The translations under genes were made by a program, and so were the position numbers. Source: DATAES01 sp963802415 (GTDB lineage: Bacteria; Actinomycetota; Acidimicrobiia; Acidimicrobiales; JACDCH01). Taken from it: a stretch of 64,000 nt of DNA. The DNA lies in contig CAWDIH010000002.1 of the NCBI GenBank assembly GCA_963802415.1, positions 682,001-746,000 on the forward strand. The letters are read 5' to 3'. The notes beneath the pieces are model-generated. The model searched no databases. It was given only the letters and a program-made list of their open reading frames with translations, and was not told the origin of the DNA. How positions within the stretch are numbered: position 1 is the stretch's first letter; each line of letters begins with the position of its first letter. Of the stretch, positions 1 through 8,081 are shown one piece after another.

Positions 1-456
1 TTGAGGTCGGCGTGAACAAAGAGTGCCTGCCACGCCGTAAGCGCGGCCATGGGGAACGCTGCTGCGTCGACGTGGGATAAGGAACCGGGCTTGGTGGCGA
101 GGTTCCTGGCCTCGACTGCCACGAACTCAGCAAGGGAACCGTCTCGGTACCAGTCGGTCAGCCCAAACACCTCGTCACCGACGCCAAATCCCGTGGTGCC
201 ATACCCGAGGCCGACTACGGTCCCTGAAACTTCGTGACCGGGTATCACCGGCAGCCGGTCCCTGCCGGAGCGGTCCACCCACGTCGACGGCCACTGCAAC
301 TCGGTCGGAGTAAAGCTCGCCGCTCCAACCTGAATCAAGACATCGCCGATCCCAGGTTCCGGCCGCCGCGCGTTCTTCAACACTCATGCGGTCAGGACGT
401 TGGTCTTGCTCCCGAGCGAGGAGCGCAGCCATCTGGGAAGGGAGCGTCGTCGTCAT
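1..456 (-). CDS. Zinc-type alcohol dehydrogenase / quinone oxidoreductase, N-terminal part, frameshifted and cut by window edge
   Basis: The reverse strand encodes the N-terminal GroES-like domain of an NAD(P)-dependent medium-chain oxidoreductase. Recognisable stretches are PEPGIGDVLIQVGAASFTP, PVIPGHEVSGTV, VGDEVFGL and AAFPMAALTAWQALF. The first ATG (456) opens a different frame from the conserved body, so one base appears lost or gained near 380-400; without it the start would be a GTG near 378 and unusually short. The nucleotide-binding half lies beyond position 1. The substrate cannot be told. An assembly indel is as likely as real decay. Confidence 0.7.
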
Positions 457-546
457 GTCTTCACTCCTGGGGCAATCGGATAGGGCCGAGTTAGCGAGCT
501 AGGGGCGGTGAGTCAAGCGCAGGGTGGAGCGCGCCTGACGCGCCGA

Positions 547-586
547 AGCCCCCGGCGGCCCTCATGTTGGCGATCCACCGGGGGCT
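547..586 (-). terminator. Hairpin after the DUF4394 gene
   Basis: A perfect 9-bp stem, AGCCCCCGG pairing with CCGGGGGCT, encloses a loop of about 22 nt just past the DUF4394 stop codon. There is no U tract. A terminator is inferred from position and stem strength. Confidence 0.5.
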
Positions 587-601
587 GGTGTGTGGCGGTT
601 G

Positions 602-1453
602 TCAGAGTGGGAAGGCGAGATCGACCACAGGGGCGCCGATCCGGCCCGCCCATGAGGCGCGACCTGTGAGCAGGTCCACTCGATACAGGGCTGATGCGCC
701 GCCGACATTGAGCGTGGCGAGCGCCCGCACGTTGACGGTCGCGCCGTCTCGTGTGGTGCTGCTGTAGATGTCGAAGCCGGCGTCGCCGGCGGCGTCGACA
801 CCGAGGTTCCCGGTCGGGTTGAGGGTGCCGTTGTTGGGCGGCGCCTGGATCGCAACCCGGTCGGCCATGGTGTCGATGTCGAACAGCGTGGTTGCCGTGG
901 TGGGATCGGCGTCGTTGTTCGTGTATGCGACGGCGGTGACGCCCGTGACCGTTGTCCCGGGGCCGGTGTTGAGGGTGGCGTGGACGATGGTCATGCCGGT
1001 GTCGACGTTGATCCGCAGGTTCTGACCGTTGTCGCTGACGACCCTGAGCCGGTCGACGGTCGGGTTGAAGTCGACCCCGAACGCGCCGCCGCTGAGGGCG
1101 ACGTCCATTTGGGCGACCTTCGTGGCCCGCCCGGTCGAGGGATCGACGGTGTAGACGCCGCCGGCGTCACCGAGGCCGTACAGGACGCTTGTCGCCGGGC
1201 GGTAGTCGATCCCGACCAGCCGGCTGTCGCCGGCGAGCCCTGAGATCTGTGCCCACGAGCGGATCGAGCCTGGGCGTTCCTCCCGGAAGCACACGATCTG
1301 CTGATCGCTGGTGAGACCGACGACCGTGAGATCCCTCGACGATTGTTGTTCGCACGCCGGACGCGAACGAGGTTCGCTTGCCTCGGCAGTGGTCGCGGTG
1401 AGCCCGCCGACAAAGGTGAGAGCGAGGATGGCGGGGACGAAACGGTGACGCAT
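602..1453 (-). CDS. Secreted DUF4394 domain protein
   Basis: A 283-residue protein starting with a clear signal peptide (MRHRFVPAILALTFVGG, then an Ala-rich stretch to about residue 26). The body is repetitive: LVGIDYRPATSVLYGLGD, VDFNPTVDRLRVVSDNGQN, ALYRVDLLTGRASWAG. These match the DUF4394 family, which looks like a beta-propeller or lactonase-like fold of unknown function. The start is well placed: AAGGAGG lies a few bases upstream on the reverse strand. It is probably exported and monocistronic, with a hairpin directly after its stop. No catalytic residues can be named. Confidence 0.8.
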   Translation of the reverse strand: MRHRFVPAILALTFVGGLTATTAEASEPRSRPACEQQSSRDLTVVGLTSDQQIVCFREERPGSIRSWAQISGLAGDSRLVGIDYRPATSVLYGLGDAGGVYTVDPSTGRATKVAQMDVALSGGAFGVDFNPTVDRLRVVSDNGQNLRINVDTGMTIVHATLNTGPGTTVTGVTAVAYTNNDADPTTATTLFDIDTMADRVAIQAPPNNGTLNPTGNLGVDAAGDAGFDIYSSTTRDGATVNVRALATLNVGGASALYRVDLLTGRASWAGRIGAPVVDLAFPL

Positions 1454-1596
1454 GGTTGACCTCCTTGACGACGTGACCAGTTCGTCGTGAGTTCGATGCC
1501 GTCATCGGTTCCGGATTGCGCGTATCCGCTTGTCCCAGGACCCCAGATGTCGCGCGGTCCGGCATCCCCGCGTACGTCGCTGCGCGTTGATATGAC

Positions 1597-1602
1597 TATA
1601 AT
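1597..1602 (+). promoter_or_regulatory. -10 box of a leaderless toxin-antitoxin promoter
   Basis: A consensus TATAAT ends 8 nt before the ATG at 1610, so transcription should begin at or next to the start codon. The box lies inside an imperfect inverted repeat, ATGAC...GTCAT (1592-1611), a plausible site for antitoxin autorepression. Confidence 0.55.
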
Positions 1603-1609
1603 CATGGTC

Positions 1610-1885
1610 ATGTCAGTGGTGACGCTCCCGCTCGCAGAGATCAAGAAGCGACTGTCCGAGATCGTTGACGGTGTCGAAGAACATCACGACCGTGTCGTGC
1701 TCACTCGCAACGGCCGGCCCGCCGCGGTCATCCTGAGCCCTGACGACCTCGAAGCGCTCGAGGAAACCCTGGACATCCTTTCAGACCCCAAGGCGATGCG
1801 AGAGATCCGCCGGGCGGAACGGGCCGTCGAGACCGGCGATGTCGTGACCGCCGATGAGCTCCGTGCGAAGTACCTGAATCGTTGA
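1610..1885 (+). CDS. Phd/YefM-family antitoxin
   Basis: A 91-residue antitoxin. The N-terminal part carries the family signature LPLAEIKKRLSEIVDGV and VVLTRNGRPAAVILSPDDLEAL, the DNA-binding dimer fold of Phd/YefM proteins. The charged C-terminus would bind the toxin. In-frame ATGs also occur at 1592 and 1604; 1610 is chosen because a TATAAT box sits at leaderless spacing before it. The stop overlaps the TTG start of the toxin gene by four bases, as usual in such operons. It should neutralise the RelE-type toxin and repress its own promoter. Confidence 0.85.
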   Translation: MSVVTLPLAEIKKRLSEIVDGVEEHHDRVVLTRNGRPAAVILSPDDLEALEETLDILSDPKAMREIRRAERAVETGDVVTADELRAKYLNR

Positions 1886-2152
1886 GACGATGGCGTCTCG
1901 CGGTCGCTGCCCCTGCTGAGCGAACTCTGGCTCGTCTTCCGGAGCGCGTTGCGGCGCCTGTCGTCGAGTTCATTCTCGGTCCGCTGATCGAGCGGCCGAC
2001 GATCGTCGGCAAGCCATTGCAGCGGGAACTCGACGGCTACTGGTCGAGCGCGACGCGGCGCCTACCGAGTCATCTACCGACTCGACTCTGGCGCCCACAC
2101 CGTGATCGTCGTTCGCATTGAGCATCGGGCCGATGTGTACCGCCGCCCGTAG
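1882..2152 (+). CDS. RelE/ParE-family toxin, frameshifted
   Basis: The toxin partner of the Phd-like gene. The first part reads RRWRLAVAAPAERTLARLPE and GKPLQRELDGYWS. After about 2048 the family sequence GAYRVIYRLDSGAHTV and IVVRIEHRADVYRRP continues one frame over, to TAG at 2150-2152. Restoring one base gives a full RelE-like protein of about 90 residues, with the usual basic C-terminal half and the HRxDVY ending. As written the toxin would be truncated. This is either a sequencing indel or inactivation of the toxin with the antitoxin kept. RelE-type toxins usually cut mRNA on the ribosome; ParE members act on gyrase. Confidence 0.75.
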
Positions 2153-2516
2153 AAGCATGGTCACGATCGCCACACATGTGCCCTTGCCGGTTTGACCGGG
2201 AAGAATCAGCGATGTTGATACGTCTGCTGCTGATCCTGTGCGTCGCACGCGGAAGCGAATGCCGGGTGTACTCGTCGACGAGTGACCCATCGACGCGACG
2301 CGTCAAGCTGGACGTCGCGGCGAGTACGAGCAGCACGAACCAGCCGAGTGGTCGAGCGAACACCAACGGCCAGAGGATGCCCAGATGGCTCGACCGGTTG
2401 ATCTCCTTGACGACGCGCGCGCAGTCGCCCTCGAGCCGGCACACCGTCCTTCGAGCAGATGTCCGGCAATCGGCCCCGTCCGGCGCCAGGAGCGCGGCCG
2501 GTCGGGTGTCGCTCGG
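2153..2516. other. 364-bp gap without a convincing gene
   Basis: No known family is recognised. The reverse strand holds an open frame (2070-2444) that would encode a hydrophobic stretch, LGILWPLVFARPLGWFVLLV, resembling one membrane helix. It follows GTCAAGGAGATCAACC, which nearly repeats the leader just before the DUF4394 start (AAGGAGGTCAACC). No standard start codon sits at the right distance. It may be a decayed small membrane-protein gene. Confidence 0.3.
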
Positions 2517-3320
2517 TCAGGCGGGGACGTCGACCATGCCAGCCAGCATCGCCTCGAGTGCGACCTGGTCAGGGCCGACGAAGCGGTCCGCCGTGGGGGT
2601 CATGGCCAGTGAGTCGACGAAGAGGTCGAGCATGGCGCCGGGGGCGGGCGGGAGGTGGCTGCTGCACACCATCGTCGGCTCGATCGCCCGCAGTTGGTCG
2701 AGGGTGTGGCCGAACGCGGCGCGGTCGACGTCGTGCACCCAGGCCGAGTCGATGGTCGCCCAGCGGATCTGCCCGGCCTGCAGCTCGTCGGGGTCGAGGT
2801 CGGCGGCGTGGTGGGGAACGGCCGGGAGCAGCGCACCAAAGCAGTCGGAGCTGAAAAGGATTCCGGTGCGGTCGTCGACGAAGCCCGTGGTGATCGGGTT
2901 GTCGTAGACGGGTGGCTTCACCGCGGTGAGTCGGCGGTCGCCGACGGTCACCGACTGGCCGGGGTTGATCAGGTGGACGCGGTCCATCGGCAGCGGCGTT
3001 GATGACAGTCCCATGATGCCGACGCCGAGGAACGACGTGATGACTCGGACATGCGGGTTTGCTTCGAGCAGCGCCGTCAGGGAGCCGATGTGGTCGAAGT
3101 CGGTGTGGGTGAGCCAGATCCAGCGCAGCTCGCGGGCGTCGATCACCGAAGTGAGCGCGGTCATGAACTCGGGGGCGCCGGCAACGGTGCCCGTGTCGAC
3201 CAGGATGGGCTCGGTGCCGTCGAGCACGAAGGCGTTGATGACGATCGAGCCGAGCGTCGGGATTTCGGCGGTCGTGGTGATCACCTCGACACCGGGCGTG
3301 GCACTGAAGGTGGTGGTCAC
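2517..3320 (-). CDS. MBL-fold metallo-hydrolase
   Basis: A 267-residue metallo-beta-lactamase-fold protein. The metal-binding signature is LTHTDFDHIGSL (HxDxDH), preceded by the typical strand FVLDGTEPILVDTGT; later metal ligands are likely the Asp of FSSDCFG and the His of CSSHLPP. The start is GTG, overlapping the stop of the upstream SRPBCC gene as GTGA, so the two are probably translationally coupled. A reading frame extends further upstream but lies inside that gene. The substrate is unknown; a lactone or ester hydrolase acting with the SRPBCC protein is a guess. Confidence 0.85.
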   Translation of the reverse strand: MTTTFSATPGVEVITTTAEIPTLGSIVINAFVLDGTEPILVDTGTVAGAPEFMTALTSVIDARELRWIWLTHTDFDHIGSLTALLEANPHVRVITSFLGVGIMGLSSTPLPMDRVHLINPGQSVTVGDRRLTAVKPPVYDNPITTGFVDDRTGILFSSDCFGALLPAVPHHAADLDPDELQAGQIRWATIDSAWVHDVDRAAFGHTLDQLRAIEPTMVCSSHLPPAPGAMLDLFVDSLAMTPTADRFVGPDQVALEAMLAGMVDVPA

Positions 3321-3853
3321 GAACGGGCTTCCCCGTCGACCTGGGCCGGCGAGGGTGCGCGGTGGTGGTTGGCCTCGGACGCGGCCTTGAGGCGCTCGAG
3401 GGTTGTGCGCATGCCCTTTAGCAGCGCCTTGTGGCGGTTGGTGGGAACGTCGAGGATGCGGGCCCAGGTGGGGATCCACCGCACCTCGTAGGACTCGGTG
3501 ACTCGGGTGCGACCATCTCCCTGGGGCTCGAACCGGTAGCGCCACGCGGTGGACTCCCGGCCGCCCTCGTCGGTGATGAACGCGAATTCACGACCCGGAT
3601 CGGCCACCAACACCCGTCCGTGACGCGAGTAGCGGATGCGACGGCCCGGCCCCACCGCGTTGTGACCGACGAACGTCGTGCCCGCCACGGGCACGGTGAC
3701 GTCGCCCTCCCAGTCGACGCGCTCGCACTCCGGGCTCCACTCTCCGATGCGCGGCAGGTCGGACACCATCTCGTAGAGCACGTCGGCGTCGGCCGCGATG
3801 TCGAGCTCGACGTCGTCCTCGGTCAACCACCAACGCTGGTTCTTCGGTGCCAT
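3317..3853 (-). CDS. SRPBCC-family (polyketide cyclase/START-like) protein
   Basis: A 178-residue protein of the SRPBCC superfamily, which forms a hydrophobic ligand cavity. Typical sequence includes VELDIAADADVLYEMVSDL, RIGEWSPECERVDWEG, RIRYSRHGRVLVADPGREF and WRYRFEPQGDGRTRVTESYE. The start at ATG 3853 gives family-typical length. It is divergent from the TetR gene at 3943 across a 16-bp perfect palindrome. It forms a two-gene operon with the MBL hydrolase, which overlaps it by four bases. Both are probably repressed by the TetR protein. The ligand is unknown. Confidence 0.85.
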   Translation of the reverse strand: MAPKNQRWWLTEDDVELDIAADADVLYEMVSDLPRIGEWSPECERVDWEGDVTVPVAGTTFVGHNAVGPGRRIRYSRHGRVLVADPGREFAFITDEGGRESTAWRYRFEPQGDGRTRVTESYEVRWIPTWARILDVPTNRHKALLKGMRTTLERLKAASEANHHRAPSPAQVDGEARS

Positions 3854-3892
3854 GGGTGTCCTTCCCTCTCTCGTGGCGACGCTCAGTAAGCT

Positions 3893-3908
3893 AATGGCTA
3901 TAGCCATT
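3893..3908. promoter_or_regulatory. Perfect palindromic operator in the TetR/SRPBCC divergent promoter
   Basis: AATGGCTATAGCCATT is a perfect 16-bp palindrome, 35 bp before the TetR ATG and 40 bp before the SRPBCC ATG. Position and symmetry fit a TetR dimer operator controlling both directions. Confidence 0.7.
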
Positions 3909-3942
3909 GCTGTCAACCACAACTTTTGCTAAAGTACGCAGC

Positions 3943-4611
3943 ATGTCGTCGACGACCGAGCAAACGCAGACCCCGGCGCCCGCGGACCGTCGGGCCCGGC
4001 GGCACCAGGAAACCATCGACGAGATCCTCGCCATCGCTGATGACGTGATGACCGAGGAGGGCGTCAACGGCCTCAGCCTCTCGGAGGTCGCCCGCCGGCT
4101 CGGTGTGAAGCCGCCGTCGATCTACAAGTACTTCGACTCGCTCATGGGCATCTACGACGCCCTCTTCGAACGCGGCCAACGAAGCCACCTCGAGATCATG
4201 CGCAGCGCGATGGCGCGCACCGAACCCGGCCTCGACGCGCTCGCTGCCGGCCTCGAGGCCAGTTGCCGCTGGGCGCTCGAACACCGGGCAACGGCGCAAC
4301 TGCTGTTCTGGCGCCCGGTCCCCAGCTTCCAGGCGACGCCCGAGGCGATGGCTCCCAGCGTCGAGATGGTCCGGCTGCAACGCCAGGCGCTGGCCGACGC
4401 CGCTGCGTCGGGGCAGCTCGGCCACGGTGCCGACTCCGACGAGGCGCTCTGGATCACGTCGGTCCTGGTCAGTGGCGTCCTTGGCCAAGCGATCGCCAAC
4501 GAGCCCGGTCTCGCCTGGGGCGAGGGCCGCTTCAGCCCGCTGCTCCCCAAGCTTCTCGGCACACTCGCCGCGCTCTACCCCCCGAAACCTCCCCGTCGCC
4601 GCCGGTCGTGA
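3943..4611 (+). CDS. TetR/AcrR-family transcriptional regulator
   Basis: A 222-residue TetR regulator. The N-terminal helix-turn-helix is clear: EILAIADDVMTEEGVNGLSL, EVARRLGVKPPSIYKYFDS, ALFERGQRSHLE. The C-terminal part matches TetR ligand domains of the WHG type (LLFWRPVPSFQATPEAMAPS). The start at ATG 3943 is chosen because 12 upstream in-frame codons lie in the promoter. It is divergent from the SRPBCC/MBL operon with a shared palindrome, so it probably represses that operon and itself. The inducer is unknown. The last residues are a basic Arg run. Confidence 0.9.
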   Translation: MSSTTEQTQTPAPADRRARRHQETIDEILAIADDVMTEEGVNGLSLSEVARRLGVKPPSIYKYFDSLMGIYDALFERGQRSHLEIMRSAMARTEPGLDALAAGLEASCRWALEHRATAQLLFWRPVPSFQATPEAMAPSVEMVRLQRQALADAAASGQLGHGADSDEALWITSVLVSGVLGQAIANEPGLAWGEGRFSPLLPKLLGTLAALYPPKPPRRRRS

Positions 4612-4718
4612 GGCCGACGCGCCGGTCGGTGCTGCTGGCTCTGGTCGTGTCCCGTCGCCGCATGTCGCAGCGACAGAAACTCGTGCCCAAAGCCTGGTAG
4701 GGAGCCGGTGCCCTGGGT

Positions 4719-4724
4719 TAGGTT
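4719..4724 (+). promoter_or_regulatory. -10 box (TAGGTT), leaderless RTX-like gene
   Basis: TAGGTT ends 8 nt before the ATG at 4732, matching the TANNNT-N7/8-start pattern seen repeatedly in this window. Confidence 0.45.
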
Positions 4725-4731
4725 CGTGCGC

Positions 4732-5496
4732 ATGCTCCGTTTCCGTGCACTCGCTCCATTCGCCGCCGGGGCGCTGGTAGCCGGCGGCTTCGTGTTTGTC
4801 GCCGCGTCACCGGCGCTGGCGGTGTCGCAATGTCGTAGCCTGGAACCGACGGCCTTCCTCGAAACGCCGGGGACCCTCGTCGGCACCGCCGGACCCGACG
4901 TGCTTCTCGGCTCGCCCGGCACCGACCTGATCCAGGGCCTGGGTGGCGACGACACCATCTGCGGCGAGGGTGGCGACGACGTCATCCAAGGCGGCGACGG
5001 CAACGACGTCATCTGGGCCACCCAGCCCAACTACGCCGGCCCGCCGGGAACCACCCAGCTGCAGGGCAACGCCGGTGACGACGTGCTCATGGGCGGGCGT
5101 GGGACCGACACGATCAAAGGCGGGGTCGGCAACGACACCGTCGACGACCAAGGTGGTCTGCTGGGGTTCAATGACATGATCTTCGGCGACGCCGGTGACG
5201 ACCATCTGAACGGCGACAACGGCAACGACGTGATCAAGGGCGGCGACGGCAACGACGGAATCAACGGCGGTCCCAGCAGCGACCAGCTGTCCGGCGACGA
5301 CGGCAACGACACCCTCGCCGGCGACCATCCCACGCGTGGTCCGAACGGGAACGACGTCCTGAACGGCGGAAAGGGCAACGACGTGATGTCCGGTACCACC
5401 AACACCGCCCTCGGGGCCGACAGCGACAAGTGCAATGGCGGCCCGCAAATCGACGTGGCCGACGCCACATGCGAGAGCATCAACGGAGTCCCGTAG
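4732..5496 (+). CDS. Secreted calcium-binding RTX-like repeat protein
   Basis: A 254-residue exported protein. The signal peptide is residues 1 to about 31 (LAPFAAGALVAGGFVFVAAS then ALA). The rest is made of glycine/aspartate nonapeptides of the hemolysin-type Ca-binding class: GGDDTICGEGGDDVIQGGDG, GNDVIKGGDGND, GNDVLNGGKGND. These form calcium-loaded beta-rolls outside the cell. No toxin or enzyme domain is attached, and it ends with a Cys pair (CNGG...DATCESI). It is probably a structural or adhesive surface protein. A hairpin follows the stop. Confidence 0.85.
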   Translation: MLRFRALAPFAAGALVAGGFVFVAASPALAVSQCRSLEPTAFLETPGTLVGTAGPDVLLGSPGTDLIQGLGGDDTICGEGGDDVIQGGDGNDVIWATQPNYAGPPGTTQLQGNAGDDVLMGGRGTDTIKGGVGNDTVDDQGGLLGFNDMIFGDAGDDHLNGDNGNDVIKGGDGNDGINGGPSSDQLSGDDGNDTLAGDHPTRGPNGNDVLNGGKGNDVMSGTTNTALGADSDKCNGGPQIDVADATCESINGVP

Positions 5497-5511
5497 CGCA
5501 ACGTGGCAAAA

Positions 5512-5543
5512 CCGGATGGTCGCCGGAGTCGGTGACCATCCGG
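5512..5543 (+). terminator. Hairpin after the RTX-like gene
   Basis: CCGGATGGTC and GACCATCCGG form a perfect 10-bp stem around a 12-nt loop, 15 nt past the stop codon. There is no strong U tract. Confidence 0.6.
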
Positions 5544-5674
5544 AAATGTTCTGACGGTCGTTTCCGCGGGGTTGGCTGGCGACAGGGAAGCTTCCGGCCG
5601 GCGGGCTCCTACTGACTCATCGTACGGCGGGGGGCTCGTTTGCTTCCAACGCGTCCGGCAGCGACGATCGCCGC

Positions 5675-8020
5675 GTGCTGGGTGACGACGAGCTTCGCCG
5701 GGAGCGCGCCTACCTCGATGCCGCCTACGACCGCGTCGTGGCCATGCGGGGCTCGGCCGAGGGCCTGGCCGGGGCGGCGCGGCGGCTCACCGAGACCAGG
5801 AATGCGCAGGCGCTGTTCGAGCGCGACAGCGCCATCGCCCACGCCGGCCGCCGGCTGGCCGCGCTCGACATCGCGAAGGACCGTCTGCTCGTCGGTCGCC
5901 TCGACCTCGCCGACGGCAGTTGCCTCTACGTGGGTCGCCTGGCCGTCGCTGACGAGCACGGCGACCCGCTCGTCGTCGACTGGCGGGCGCCGGTCGCCGA
6001 GCCGTTCTACCGGGCGTTGCCCCACGACCCCATGGGTGTCGTGCGGCGACGCCACTTCCGTTGGCGGCATGGCGAGCTGGTCGGGCTGGAGGACGAGGTC
6101 TTCGACGTCAGCGCCGCGGGCGAGGCCGGGCTCTACCTCGTCGGCGAGGGTGCGCTGTTGGCTGCGCTCGACGCGCCGCGGACCGGTCGCATGCAGGACG
6201 TGGTGGCGACGATCCAGGCCGAGCAGGACGTCGTGATCCGTCGCCCCCGCGCCGGCGTGACGGTCGTCCAAGGGGCGCCTGGTACCGGCAAGACGGCAGT
6301 GGCGCTCCACCGGGCCGCGTACCTGCTGTACGCCGAGCGGGTCCCGCCTGGCTGGCGCAGTCCTCTTCGTCGGGCCGTCGTCGACGTTCCTGCGCTACGT
6401 CGAGGACGTCGTCCCGTCGCTCGGTGAGGACAGGGTCGTGCTGGCGACGCCGGCGGATCTCGGCCCGGCCGTGGCGGTGTCGAAGGTCGACCCGCCGGCG
6501 GCGGCCGCGGTCAAGGGCGATCTCCGCATGGTCGACGTCCTCGCCCGGGCGGTCCGGGCCCACGAGCGGGCGCCGCGGGCGGGCATCGAGCTGTGGGCGG
6601 GTCGGTTCCGCCTCGTGGTCGAGCACGACCGACCTCGCCGCCATCGTCGCGACGGCCAGGCGACGGTCGAGGACGCACAACGGCGGCCGGCCGCTGGTGG
6701 AGCGCCTTCTCCTGCGGGCGCTGGAAGCCGCGTACCGGAACGGCCTCGAGCGCGACCACCGGATCGGCCGCATCGGCCCGGAAGGGGTCCGGTACGCGCC
6801 ACGCGCTCCTCGACGTGGTCGACCGAGGTGCGCTGGCGCAGGCCCTCCACGCCATGTGGCCCCTGCTCAGCCCCGAAGGGCTCGTGCGCCGTCTCCTCGC
6901 GTCGCCCCGGCGCCTGGCGAAGCGCCGGGCCGCGACATCCTCACGCCCGACGAGCTGGACGCGCTGCATGCCTCGAGCGAGGGCGGCGACGGATGGAGCG
7001 AGGCCGACGTCGCCCTCCTCGACGAGGCCGACGTCCTGCTCGGGCCCGTCCCGACGCGACCGCAGCGCGCCGGCGGGCGCCGACGGTCGCTCGACCACGT
7101 GGCCGAGCGGATCCTGGAGGAGCGGCTGCCCGACTGCCCGCGGTGCGGGCGCCCGCTCGAGTACCTGCCGGGCGAGGCGTCCGGCAGCGACCGGCTGGAC
7201 TGCCGGGAGTGCAAGGCCACGTACGCCACGACCACCCTCATGGGTGATCGCCGCCGCCAACGAGCTGCACGGCGTGTACGAGGAGCTCGCCCACCAGTTC
7301 GATGTCGAGGAGCGTGATCCGCGGTGCGCCCGGCCGACGCCCGGTACGGCCACGTCGTCGTGGACGAGGCCCAGGATCTTTCGCCGATGCAGTGGCGGGC
7401 GGTCGCCCGGCGGTGCCCGACCCAGTCGTTCACCCTGGCCGGCGACGAGGCGCAGGCAGTCCGCGCCGGCGCGGCGGTGACGTGGGACCGCATCCTCGAG
7501 GCGCTCGGCGTCGACGCGGGTTCGGTGGCCCGCCACGAGCTCACGGTCAACTACCGCACCCCGGCCGAGGTCATGGAGCTGGCGGCCCGGCTGCTCGAGC
7601 AGTTCGCGCCGCACCTGCACCCGGCCCGCTCCGTCAGGACCGCCGGGGTCGGTCCCCGCCGCCTCCACACCGGTGGCCGGCCGCTCGGGGCGGCGGAGAT
7701 CGCGGACGCGGTTGCCGACATCCGGCGCGATGTCGGGGCCGGGCTGGTCGCGGTCGTCACACCCGAGCGACTGGTCGCCGACCGCAATGGCGAGCGCTGA
7801 GCACCTCACCGCCGTCGACGCGAAAGGGTTGGAGTTCGACGGTGTCGTCGTCGTCGATCCCGAGGCCATCGTCCGCGAGTCACCGGGGGCGACAGGCATG
7901 GCGCGCCTCTACGTCGCCCTCACCCGGGCGACGACCAGGCTGACGATCCTCGCACCGACGCCGCCGGGCCCGCCGCTCGAGGACGCGCTCGGCCCGTTCG
8001 AGCCGGCGCCCGCTCGTTGA
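5675..8020 (+). pseudogene. helR: HelD/HelR-type RNA polymerase-associated helicase, broken by multiple frameshifts
   Basis: The conceptual protein is a UvrD-superfamily ATPase of the HelD/HelR type, which removes stalled RNA polymerase and in some actinobacteria protects against rifampicin. Seen in order: N-terminal ELRRERAYLDAAYDRV; Walker A GAPGTGKTAVALHRAAYLLY; a Cys-rich insert CPRCGRP...CREC; Walker B VVVDEAQDLSPMQWRA; LAGDEAQAV; and YVALTRATTRLTIL near the end. Frame changes occur near 6355, 6630, 6790, 6925, 7240, 7320 and 7790, seven in 2.3 kb, far above the rest of the window. This is either a decaying gene or a poorly resolved assembly stretch. The GTG at 5675 is a tentative start. 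Confidence 0.75.
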
Positions 8021-8081
8021 TGCTGCGATCGGGACGACCTGTATGTCACATGCCGAACCCGGATCCGGCCTTACGTGGGTG

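Noticed and set aside
4880..5460. Short GGCAACGAC-type DNA repeats
   Set aside because: They encode RTX nonapeptides in frame; no separate repeat element is needed.
6355..7795. Programmed frameshifting in the helicase gene
   Set aside because: Seven shifts in both directions without slippery sites or conserved pseudoknots are not compatible with recoding; decay or assembly error is simpler.
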